Notes under the pieces: generated by a model | Database searches by the model: none | Told to the model about the DNA's origin: nothing | What the model saw: only the letters and a program-made list of their open reading frames with translations | Position numbers and translations under genes: made by a program | Assembly (NCBI RefSeq): GCF_001522545.3 | Contig: NC_031772.1 | Location: 3,604,603-3,668,602, forward strand | DNA: 64,000 bases | Reading direction: 5' to 3' | Source of the DNA: Parus major | Taxonomy: Eukaryota; Chordata; Aves; Passeriformes; Paridae | Shown here: positions 50,701 to 62,272 of the stretch, piece after piece | Layout of the letters: every line of letters begins with the position of its first letter | Position numbering within the stretch: the stretch's first letter is position 1

Positions 50701-52747
50701 CAGTTTGTGCCACACATTCCACAGGAAACACTTCATCCTCTTTGAGACACTTTGGAAACTAAAATCTGTGTGTTTCAGTGTCACAGTGAGCATCACTTTA
50801 TATGCAGGTCTCCTCTCTTTAAAAATCTAAAGATGAATTCTTCACTTTTAGAAAATAATTCCATCAGATGCATAATTTGTCTAACTACAAATCTAATTTT
50901 CAAGTCAGGTTTATTTTTCCACTATATATTTTTGATTTTGATTCCACAGTGCTGAATATGAGCATTAAAATTAGTTATCATTTACAGTGCTGATTTAAAA
51001 AATAATTGGGATAGAAACTGTGTTTTCTAAAGGTGATGAGGTATCATAAAGACTATTATGTTAATATATAATTTATCTCATACAGTAATGAAAATTCATT
51101 AATGCTTGGTTAGTCATCTAATCAAATATCTCTCAACTGGTATTTATAACTAAAACCAGAAATTAATTCACTGGGTGATAAGAATGGGAAACATATCATC
51201 ATTTTCTTTTCAAACTATATTCTTTTAGTTAGGGTAACCCAAGTAAAAGCTTGGAAAATCCATCCCACTTTAAGTCAAACATTTCCAAAGCTCATATTAT
51301 ATAAAAGTGTAAGTACAGATAATGCAATATTGAATAAAATAAAATAAATCTAAATCCTGCAGTAGTCATCAGGCAATGTCCCAGAGACATCAAGGTGGTG
51401 TCCATCAGCCCCACGCTCCAACACAAAACAACATCTGTCAACAGCACAGCGTTCCAGCTTGGCACAGGGAGAAACTGCACCCAGTTTCTCTGGGTTTTGG
51501 TTGCTGAATTGGATCTTAAGCAGAGAAATCTGTTCCTTGGCACAGGAGAGAGGCAGATGAATTCGAAACTTGTGTCTTATTATCCAGTCAAGCTTCAGTC
51601 TTAAAAGATTCTGCAGAGTAAAGCTTGAGCCATCATCACCAGAACAAAAGGATGGAGGCTGAAACAATCACATTAACATCTATCAAATCCTTGGACAAAA
51701 ATTGACTTTCTGACACAAAGCTGCACAGGTTAGTGAATGAGCAGATGCCACAGAATGAGAGATTGATGCCTCAACAATAGCCTGAGGTCTGACTAATAAT
51801 CCAGAACCAATTTGTCACAGATGCCAACTCTAAAGTATTGGTTAAGCCCTGAGCAAAGAGTCTGCATTTCAGCACCTCACAGAGGTTTTATTTTAGCTGT
51901 ATTGTTGTAAGCAGCTATTCCCAATGCTCCTTTAAACCTTCTGTTCCTGGTGCTTCCTTTTAGCCTGTAAGTGAATTTATTAAACTATGAGCAAGCTCTA
52001 TTTCCTCCAAAACAGAAATAGAAGTAGAAATTATGTACAAGCATTTCAAAATCCTCTGTTACTCCAAAGTGAGCTTTGGAGAATAGCGCTTTAGAGTTTT
52101 CAGGTACCACACTCAGATCAGGATTCCTGTCTTAACTTGTCTTTCATATTTCATGACATTAAAATCTCATCACATGAGATTTTCGTCTTTTCATTCCAGA
52201 CTGTGAAATAGAAAATAGTAAGGATGAGGAAAGATCCATCATTTTCTTCTGTCTCCTCCTCAGAGTGACTAGATGGAGGTCAGGTGAGGGGAAACTTCTC
52301 TGCTTTCAGAGATGTAGTGATTTATTTATACCCTTTGTTATACCATACAGGCCTTAACATATTTTTCATTTTTGCTTGCTGTCTGTATTCTTTCTCTTCT
52401 GAAATGAGTGTAGCAATTTAGAAATTGTAATCATCTTTCTTCTTCTCTAAACCATGAATAAGATATTCCTTAGCAAAGCAGTGGTTGCAGAGCACTGCCT
52501 CGGTGCTCAGTACCACTTGTGATAAGAAATCAGGATACTAATTCTTGCACATTACTGTAGCCTTAATATATTCATCTAATAAAAATATCCTTCAACAAAT
52601 ACATAGGAATATTCAGTGAGATTTTCTTCTCCTAACACAATTTGTTCCTAGGAGACTGATTCAATAAAGTTAGAAAATCCATGTCTTCTAATGGTATTCT
52701 ATTAATCTTCATTGGCAAGATATTTTTCTATTAATAATGTAATTTTT
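47791..52747. other. AT-rich non-coding stretch
   Basis: No gene supported. Short minus-strand frames at 49143-49418 and 51350-51667 look protein-like but overlap plus-strand frames and are within chance expectation. A CDX-like GCCATAAAG occurs at 48211-48219. Confidence 0.5.
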
Positions 52748-52778
52748 AAATGTAATTTTATATTAATAAATTACATTT
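52748..52778. repeat. 11-bp perfect inverted repeat (hairpin)
   Basis: AAATGTAATTT (52748-52758) and AAATTACATTT (52768-52778) are exact reverse complements around a 9-base loop. This is the longest closely spaced perfect stem noticed in the window. It could extrude as a cruciform or be the relic of a small palindromic insertion. Confidence 0.65.
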
Positions 52779-53867
52779 GCAACTATTTCTGAGTTTAGAA
52801 AAAAAAATACATCTGGAACCCCCAGCACAAGATTCCAGACTTCTGTACTCTTTATCTAATCAGTAGATAATGACAATTAATAACACTTGGAAGAGGAAAA
52901 CAAAATAAAATAACCATAAACTAGTTAATTGTTTTAAAAGCAATGATTCAAAACCTCTGTTACATATCTGTAGCACAAGGATATATCAAAAAAAGGAAGA
53001 GGGGTTATTTGTTAATGAAAATAGCCTTGGTTCTGTTGTCTGGAGCCTTCACACTTTATATTGCTCAGCACATGACTCAAAAATGCTTGAGTTGAGTGGC
53101 TGGGCAGCATTCCCCGTGTCTGCCAGTGGGATCATCACATTTGATTTGATTCCATCCATGGAAATGCAGAATATTGGCACTGAGACATCAAAATCCAGTT
53201 TATTGATAAAGTCACTGATGCCTATTTAACCCTGCCTTACGTGGCCTGTGCTAAATTCTTTATCTTTTATTTCTCACATGATTCCCACAAAATACTGACC
53301 CTGAGCTCTTCCTCATGGGATCTGCAGCCTGGAAATCCACTGTGCCTTGTCTGAGGGAGCAGAATGGGGCCGTGTTCTTTGAAGTTTTTGCTTGCAGTGG
53401 GTGAGATTTACCATGAATAATTCACTTGACAGATTTTTACCCCTTTAACTGTTCAATTATTGATCACAGAATGAAAATCCTCCAACGTACTAATTATTTT
53501 AAATGATTTGTGAATTATTATGGGTGTATTTTGCCCACAGATTGTGAGGATTGTTATGAATATTCAAAAGTTTTAGTATGAGTTGCATAAATCATGTGGG
53601 ATTTAGAAGACTCATACTGTAACAGACAGTATGGCCTGAATTACAATTTGGCACTTGACATAATCATGTAGCTACACAATATGATATTGCAGTCAATAAA
53701 CTTAACTTAATAATAAATAATAGTAAACTTAATTATTTGGCCTAAAATTCACTTTTTACAAGCATGGCCACTAATAACTCCCAACTCCTGTGGTGAGCTT
53801 AGGAAGTGAGAAAACACAGGGAAAAAAAAACAACATATTTTGAACATTTCTGCAGGGAAATGACTGT

Positions 53868-54161
53868 AATAAATTGAATGCAAGATCCAATGAACAGCAA
53901 GTATTATACAAAATCTTTGGGTGAGCTAATTTTACCCACTCCATGCACTTTACATGTACCAGGATATGGTTTATGCATAGGAGGAATTTAGCAAGGATAA
54001 TTTAATTCAATAAGTTTAATTGAATAAATTGAATGTAAGATCCTATGAAAAGGAATTTGATCTATACAAAATCTTTGGTTGAGTTGAGTTTACCCACTCC
54101 ATGCACTCTACATGTACCAGGATATGGTTTATGCATAGGAGGAATTTAGCAAGGATAATTT
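53868..54161 (+). repeat. Imperfect 155-158-bp tandem duplication
   Basis: The segment 53868-54003 recurs at 54023-54161. Shared landmarks are AATAAATTGAATG (53868 and 54023), CCATGCACT (53941 and 54099), then about 60 nearly identical bases ending GGATAATTT. The offset changes from 155 to 158, so small indels have accumulated, and the 5' halves are more diverged. A 19-base linker separates the copies. It is an older direct duplication, not a recognised transposon. Confidence 0.9.
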
Positions 54162-56201
54162 GTTGACACCACAGGGTACAAGAGACACAAACTGGCAAGT
54201 TCTTTGCTGGACATCTCATTTATATCCCACTGGAATCCAGCTGGGATGGGTGGCCCTTCCCCTCTGGAGCTTGTTTACTTCAACTTTCAGCAGGTTGCTG
54301 CAGTGTGTGCTTTTCCCTGGCTCAGACTGGGGGCTGAGTGCTCCATCTCCCATCTGCTCCCCTGGTTTTGACGTCCTCTTGCACCTCCCATGCTGGAGGT
54401 GGTGTCAGAACAGAGGCCACAGCATGGAAACGCCTCCAGTGTTATTTCTGAGCAGTGTGAATGTCTGGAAAACACAATGGGAAATCATTTTATTGAAGGA
54501 GGATGAAAAGTTAATGAATCTATCTTGTCAAATGATTTTTCTTTCAGCTACAGCTGACATTTCAACTGTTATCTCCATTTACAATTTCAATATCTGAAAT
54601 TCTTCTCTCCCAATGCTTAGTCTGAGCTGGGAATGTGCATCAAGAAGGTTTTTCAATACATATGAGAGTATTAAATGTCACAGCTCAGTGGGAGGCTCAA
54701 GTTTAGACTGTTCCAGAGGATAAATTGCTGTAAGTGCCCTGCAGAGGAGCCCATCTCTCTGGAGACCAGGCTGCAAGGCTGGCACGCTGGGTTCTGTCTG
54801 AAGTCCCTAAAGTTCATAGTTTAAGGTACTCCTGGGGATATCTGTCACTGACCTCTCAAGTTAAATCTCCTTTACATGCTTTTTTTGTAGACCTGCTGCA
54901 GTTCACTGATTTCAGAAGAAGTGGAAACCCAGCCCTGCATCAGCCCTCTCCCATGTTAGAGCTGTCGATTGCTTTGTTCCAGACAGGGATTCAGCCTTCC
55001 CCACAAACATTTCCAATGTCAGTCCTTCCCAAGGGCTGCAGTCCTCCACAAATTGCTCCAGAATTAGTCTCCACAGGGTCTTGGAGCTGGCTGACCTGAA
55101 TCTTATCAGACACAGGGATAGCTTCTGGCAGCTCCTCTCAGAAGCCATCCCTGGAGCCCCCAAAAGCAGCCCAGACAATCCCAACCCTGCAGCAGCTCCA
55201 GCTGCTGGCAGAGCTCGGTGCCGTGCTCCTTCACCCTCCCTGAATGTTGCAGCTTAGTCCGAGTGTTTGCATGTCCTTTTCACTTCTTGCTTTGTTTCCC
55301 ATCAAATATTTACAGCTTAAGAAAAGCAAATTTGCTATAAACAAGCTCACAAAAATAAATCTGGTTAAAAAATACAACTAATCCCATGCAGTGTGGGCCA
55401 GGAGCTGACAATCGATCTTAGGCTCCAATGCCAGGGAAAGCAGATTTAAAATGTCAAAATGGTGCAAACACCATTTGAAAATTAATTTGGGTGCCTGTTG
55501 TGGCTCCCCAAAGTACAGAGAATTTTGCTTTTGTTTCTTGACCTGTTCAGCCTCAAAAGACAGGTAATTCACACAACATCTGGAAAGTTTTTAGGATTCT
55601 AAAAGGCTGAACATGTTTTGAGATCCCTTGAGAGGGATGTGCTCCTAAATATTGCTGATATACATAAACAACAATGAAGTTAAAGAAATAATACCTTTTT
55701 TCTGCTTACATTGTCATCTTACAACTTATCGGCTTGCTACAGTTAAGTTGTTCTGGTCATTTTTATCTAGAATTTGTTATTTAATGCTAAGCAAATCCAT
55801 TTTCTGACTGGCAACTGGAGCTAAATGTGTGTTATTTAATATCTCATTTAGCACTTACATTTTACCTCTCTGCAAGCATTTATTGGAATCAGCTGTAAAA
55901 AATTTGGCTTTAAGAAATTGCTAGAATGAAGCAAAAGAAGCTTTGTCTGCAAATAGTGATGGCATCACCAACAGCCCACTGACAAATGCTGACAATTTTT
56001 TCTTTCCCTTCTTGAACTTTGATATGCTGAATCAATAAAACACCCCAATGTATTAACAGAGACTATTTAGAGAGCTCTTAAATAAAAACAACCCTTTCCA
56101 GTGAAATCCTTGCAATTTCCCTACTTTATTTTAAAAAAAGTTTCTTCTTTTTTAGCTTATTACCCGTTCCTTGGTGTATATCTAAAAACAATTTTATCAG
56201 G
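54162..56201. other. Non-coding stretch
   Basis: A 145-codon plus-strand frame (54160-54597) begins at the edge of the duplication and has no recognised domain. GC-richer sequence at 54730-55250 carries further frames on both strands. Nothing supports a gene. Confidence 0.45.
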
Positions 56202-56226
56202 ATTATTATTATTATTACTATTATTA
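56202..56226. repeat. Short (ATT)n trinucleotide repeat
   Basis: About eight ATT units with one ACT interruption. Confidence 0.85.
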
Positions 56227-59200
56227 GCTATAAATTGAGATATTTTCCCATGTTTCTAACACAGCATCTATAGAGGCATTGATTTGTTGTTTTTTAAAAA
56301 AAAAACAAACAAAATAAAACCCACCCAACCCTCAATGTCTTGCTGGTGATAAAGGAGCATGCAAACTATTAATTGCTTTTGACACAAAGTGACACAAGCA
56401 CCTTTGATATATAATTGGGGAGCGATGCAATTTAACAAGTTTTAATTTCTGGTGCAGCTGGAAGACAATAAAGAGAAAGCAGGAGAACAAATTAAACAGT
56501 ATATAGGTCAATCATTCTATTAGCAGTCTTCAGGGAACACACATCTCATTTACATAATTGTATTTCTGCTGCAACCAGACAGACTGCTGTGCTAATACGT
56601 GTTCTTGGTGAGTCTATAAAAACACTGAGGATGGCCTTTCCTACATTAAAGTATGGATAACCAGGATTACAGGAGCAAATGCATTATTAATTTTATCTAA
56701 TCAGTATTTCAAGGTTAGCTTGACCCAGTCTACAAAGGACTCAGCAGCTCCACAGGTAGTGGTCTTTTGAATATTTTCCCTTACAGCAAAGATTAAGTTC
56801 CTACATTTCTCACACTTCTATGCAAATAAACCAAATTTCCAACTTTTTGGTTTAAGTTTGGGAGAAGATTCTAGGCCTTCTGATGAATTTAAGCATCTCT
56901 CAATTGGGAAACTTGGTTGGCATTTACCTGTTTGTTATAACTTCAATTTCTCATAGAAGATCCCCCAAGATAGAGCTTTATGAGTCAAAATAGTTTATTT
57001 CTATTGTTTTTGTGTTCACAGCAGCAGGCTTACCACACACACCATTATTGTAACAAATTAATCTTAAACTTTTAAATAAACTTTTAATCTTAAACTGAAA
57101 AAATTAAAACTTTAATCTCATGATTAAAGCTACAGAGTGAGATTTTTGGCTAAAATTTGCTTTTTCATTATTACATCTTGAGACAGAAATGCAATAATGA
57201 AAAGCAAATAAATGAACAGAAAAGGAAGATTGAGTGGTACTGCTCTGACCATTAAATAGCTTTATGTTAATTTACTTAACATTATTCAATAACACCTTGG
57301 TGTTCAGGTTTTTTTTCTTATATCTTACCTCAGTATGCTGGATACAGTCTCTGTGTGCAAGCATTTCCCCCTAAAATTCATAACTTGGGGCTTTAATCTT
57401 GAGGGAAATTTATTAAAAGAAAAACACATTATAATCTCAAATTTAAATTAAAAATTAACTATAATCATAATATCATGAAGCATACACAAGAAGAAAAGGT
57501 TTCTTTTCAATCAGCTTTTCTAAATTCAGGGGGGAAAAGTGTAATAATACAATATCAACCACTCCAGTAATTCTCAAAATCAAGACAGAAAGTTAAAGTT
57601 TTAATTCAGACATAACAATTATCAAAAGACCTTAACATAGATAATTTTCTCTATTAAATCTCAACATTTAATGCTTTTTGGGATAATTCATTAAAAACAT
57701 TGCCAAGATATTGAATTCATGCAGTAGAATCTTTGCCCCAATATTTTATCACTGCATATTTTAAACCAATTCCAGAATCTTTTATTTTGAAGAAAAATGT
57801 TAATGTGCAAAGGATTCTTGAGGGAAAAAAAAAACCACCAAAAAAAAATAAACAAAAAGCCCACCCCATCACCTTATGCTCCAACTTTTACTTAAATATT
57901 ATGATTAGTGAAAAATTTGGTGGCACTGCCCTTTTTAACTGCAACTTCTGGTAAATGTAACAAATTATTTCCAATTAAGGGCTAGCAGAGCTTATGACAA
58001 GTGATGTTTCTATCAATTTATTAAAACAAAATCTCTCTACACTGGAATAAACAGGGTAGAATATTAAAATATTGTACCAGAAGTGTATGCTTAATTAAAC
58101 TTATATTACCTAGGTAATTCTTTATAATTTAATAGTATGATTTTTCTTTTTTAAGTAGATACCAGTTCTGCACTTGTAGAAAGGACAGACTTTCAACAGA
58201 TCCCAGTATTTTAAATCTGGATCATTTTAACAGCTGAATGAGTTGGAGTCTTTATTGGGTTTTTCATTATTATTCACTCATTATTAGTGGTTAACGAGGA
58301 AATTGGTCTAAGACAAATCTTTGCTGTTTGTTCTGTTATGTAATAGGAAACCAAATGACTCCATTGAGCTGGAATTCAGTGGGATTTTAAGCCTTTGTGT
58401 TTTATGAGTAACACTAAACATCTGGATTTGCAAATCAGTTTTATTTGTTGGAAAGTGAAAATAAATCTTGTGCAGATGATCATCAGCATCTTGAGCATTT
58501 TGCAGAATGAAGCTTTGTGGCAAGGATCTGTCCTCTGAGAAATAATGAGTCAGTCTGAACCCAGCAGAAACAGGAAAGCTGCTGAGCTGAGTCATGATGT
58601 TTTAAAAGGCAGAATTTTCATTAGATTAAAAATAACTGATTTTAAATACAGATTTCTTGCTTACTGCTCACGTTGGGAAGGTTATTGTTAATAAAAATAG
58701 GCTACAGAGATAACAAGCACTGATTATTAGCTGTTCACCTAATCAAGTTCTAAAGGAAGTCTGGTGTAATTTGTGTGGTGTCATCTTAGGAAGATTACTT
58801 TTGGACTGCTTTTCTTGATGAAGTGATGTTAAATATTGTATCTGATTGTATGAATTGGTTTGCACACAGTCTTTGCTCTAAAAGAACACTTAATCAAAAA
58901 AGAAGTTGATAGTATATAATTTTCTTAATGTATGCATAACTATATTTTAAAGGAGTATTTTCTAAAGTGACATTTCTTTTGGAAAAGGCATCACTCTGAC
59001 TTTTCTAAAATCTATGGCTGTTTTAGGGAATGTGAAATGTACAGTGCATCTGACAGGTTGGAGGCAGGAAATTTTTTATTCTTTTCTTGAACAGCAAATT
59101 ATGGTAAGGCTGCAGAGATCACTTGTGCCTTTCAATACCCAAGCAAGAGGAACTGCAACTTTCTCACTGGAAAAATGAGATTACTGAAAAAAATGGTGAC

Positions 59201-61963
59201 AGGAATTTCAATGGAGACAAGTTTTTGGCAATTCTCTCTTTTTTTTAGTATAGAGTTCTAAACATGTGAATTCAAACATAATTTTCAGTAAGTTCTGGGG
59301 ATGACTTAGCACTGTCAGTTTATCCCATAGCAGTGAGAAATTCAGCAATGTGGCTTTTGCCAATGTGCCATTGGACTTGTTGCCACTCCAGACTTGGCAG
59401 TGTTTGGAATTCCTGTGCTCAGCCTGGGGCAGTCACGCAGGGACTGAGCAGCCAGCATGGCAGAACACAACATTTCACACACAGATGGAGATTTGTAGTC
59501 AAGATACGACTACAACATCCATACATATTCATATAGGTTGGTGCTATTATTGCTTTTAGTCAATATGGGTACCTCAGATTCCAATTAATACTTTTTTTCC
59601 TAAGATGTGTGGATAAAATAGGGGAAATATTACAAATAAAAATGAATAATTAATTTGCATCAGTAGCAGTAAAAAGATCTAATTACTGTTTTTCCTGCTC
59701 ATGTGTTTAAAATCAGAGCATTTTCTTCAGTTCTTGGACTATAAAACACTGATTTTACTGTGCAGTTGTAGTGGTGAGTGTGGATAGTGTAAAATTAAAT
59801 GCAGCACCATTTATAGAGTTTTTCCTTAGGCATCTAATGAAAGTTCAGTGACGAGACCAAAAGCCTGATACATGATATATGTCAAAGAGAAAAAGTATTT
59901 GATGTGAATGAAATATAGATATGAAAGTTACTCCATGTAGCCCAGCTTCTGCAAGCCTGCAGAATCCACCCTGAGACATTTGTGAGGAAACATATGAACC
60001 AAAACCTCCCTGTGAATTTATGCAAAGTAGGAAATGTCACATATGGAGCTCCTAGGATGGGATGCAGGTTATGATAATCACTGCAGTCCTATCAAAGAGA
60101 GACTTGGAAATTTGGCATGCTCTGAACTTCCATAAATCAGGGGCCATGCTCTTTCCTTAGTGCCATGTGCAATCCTGCTAATCCTTTCTGGATTTCCTCT
60201 GGGTCCCCAGTTTCTCCCCCATAGTGATAGTTCTCAATCTTCACCATATTTTTCCAAACTATTAAAAGTGGTTGTGACAATGGCACAGCTCTTTTCCTTT
60301 TTCCTTATTATTTCTTCTTTTGAAAGATGTAAGAGTGTTACAGGGCAATACAGGACACACCTGAGATTTATTGAAGGTCAGAGCTGTTGTTTTGTGGTTT
60401 TCATCCCTGGTAATAATCCTAGTCAGTACTGTGACAACATTTGATGTGTTAGGAAAATTGGTTATTGCAGAGAAATGCTTTCCCTAGCATGCTGATGTTT
60501 TCCAGGAGCAGCCTGAAGCTGCCATTTCTGGTTTCATCCACAGCCCCTGTTAGTTGTACAAGTTCTTGAATCTCTGGTATTAAATCCTAGTTAGCTGAAA
60601 ACAAGCTCAAAAATGCAATTGCTAACTTCTGCCCCTATTAATGCAAGTACCTTTGACCAATTTCTCCAGTGCAGCATGCAGGATCTCCCCTGTTTAGATT
60701 TGTGGTTATGTGTTTAAGCAGTGACTGCCTGAATATCTGTGGAATGCTCATTAGGAATAATTTGATCATAACAGGGGGGAAAAAAGGCCAGTGAGTGACA
60801 AGGGAAGGAGAGAGATCAAACCCAATGGACAGAACAGGAATCAAAGGTAAGAAAGGAAAAATATCCAGTCATCAATCTAACAGATGAGCTCTAAATTGCC
60901 AGGGGAGGATGTGGGTCATCACAGAAATGAGGGCAGCAGCCCCTTTCTGACCCAAAATTTAAGTAGAAATATAGTCTGCCTCTAGCTTTAGGCCCACTCT
61001 TAGTATGGCTTCATGCTCATCTTTCTGGTTTTAATTCTTTGTGACCTTCTGTGTCAGGTTCCCCACTGGAAAGCAATGTGGCTTCTAAATTTCAGCATCT
61101 TTATGATGTGCTTTAAAGCCTGCAGGCCTGAGCTCTTGGTTCCAGTAAAATACAGATGGAATAGCAAGAAGGGTTACCTGTGAGCTTGGACAGTTGTTTT
61201 ACCACTCTGCAATGTTCTGGAGTAAATTATCACTCCTGGCCTTGTATCCATCACTGATCTGGACTGAAACAGCAAGATTTTCAGTTTTGGTGATTTTTTT
61301 TCTTCAACTGAGCCATGTTTAATTGCACATGGGATAAATTTTTCTCCCCCCACTACAAAAGGCTTTTTCTCATTAATGTTAACAAGCCACATGCACTTAT
61401 CTGGAGGAAAGGCCTCTAATTAATTTCATGATCCTTCTTTTAACACACTGAGCAGAACATCCTCTTAGAAATGGGGGAGGACATTTTGCTTTGTAAACTG
61501 TTTTGTGGTAGTTCCTCTGTTCATCAGAAAGGACTTGTGCTGGGACAGAAGCTGGTGTAGGGCTGTGTTTTGGATTTGTGTAAAGGGTAGAACAGGAATG
61601 CTTTTGTTGTTATATTTGTGTTTAGAGGTGTCTATACATAAAAGAAGACAGAGGTTGTCTCACCAGCAAGATAATTCTATCCAGGAAATCTCCTTTCTCT
61701 CATGGTTGAGTCTTCCAAGGCTTAGGTTCCTCTTGCCCAGCATGTTAAGAAGTACTGTGAGAATTTGCACTACTCCTGGGATTCATCTTCAATATGATTT
61801 TTACAGTTGAGTTGGAAAGAAGGACAAGTTCGTTCCCTTTCTGACATTTTCATGGAGTGTTGTGTTTCATTAAGCATTACATGCATATTTGTTCCTTTCT
61901 TGTTTTGAAGATTTTGAATCCTTTACAATGTTTTGGTTTTCCCATGAGTAAGTCTTTTCATGA
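56227..61963. other. AT-rich non-coding stretch
   Basis: A-rich runs lie at 56296-56320 and 57824-57859, and short direct repeats of AAACTTTTAA/AATCTTAAAC type at 57061-57100. The block 56400-56620 is complex and enhancer-like in texture. A minus-strand frame of 95 codons (58308-58595) with an ATG in fair context encodes a polar peptide without a recognised domain; it may be chance. No transposon is recognised. Confidence 0.5.
57824..57859. repeat. A-rich low-complexity tract
   Basis: Two A runs of 10 and 9 bases separated by CCACC, followed by further A-rich sequence. No retrocopy body was found on its 5' side. Confidence 0.8.
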
Positions 61964-62272
61964 ATGGATTCAGAAAAGAGCCCCTGGGAGACCTTGTACC
62001 ATCCTCATCTCGTTCAGCAGGAACTGGCTTCTTATGAAAATGCAAATAGGATTAAAGCAGAATGCTCCAAGAAAAATGTCAGCCTCCTCACTGAATTTAA
62101 ATTATTTTGTCCTAATTCTCAGATGAATGTGTACAGCTGTAGGAACAAGCTCTCTACCCTGTCTCGAAATCCATTTGGTGACAAATCACCTAAAACACAA
62201 AACAAACTGCCAGACATATGGAGGAGACAGCAGACTGTGAAAAAGCTCCTGACAAAGATTCCTTCCTTCTAA
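61964..62272 (+). other. Weak candidate coding fragment
   Basis: A 102-codon plus-strand frame starts with ATG immediately after an in-frame TGA and ends at TAA (62270-62272). The peptide is polar and rich in Lys, Ser, Asn and Gln, with a basic C-terminal part (WRRQQTVKKLLTKIPSF). An acceptor-like string ending in CAG precedes codon 4. No domain is recognised and the length is within chance expectation. Confidence 0.15.

Noticed and set aside
51350..51667. 105-codon minus-strand frame that reads like an exon
   Set aside because: It has an acceptor-like CTCTGCAG inside it, but the plus strand is open too and the length is expected by chance. It could not be linked to the candidate at 38.1 kb.
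57824..57859. A-rich tract as the tail of a processed pseudogene
   Set aside because: Upstream sequence contains no recognisable coding remnant, and the tract is interrupted by CCACC.
58308..58595. 95-codon minus-strand frame with ATG in fair context
   Set aside because: No domain, no link to other exons and chance-level length. It is mentioned only within the stretch description.
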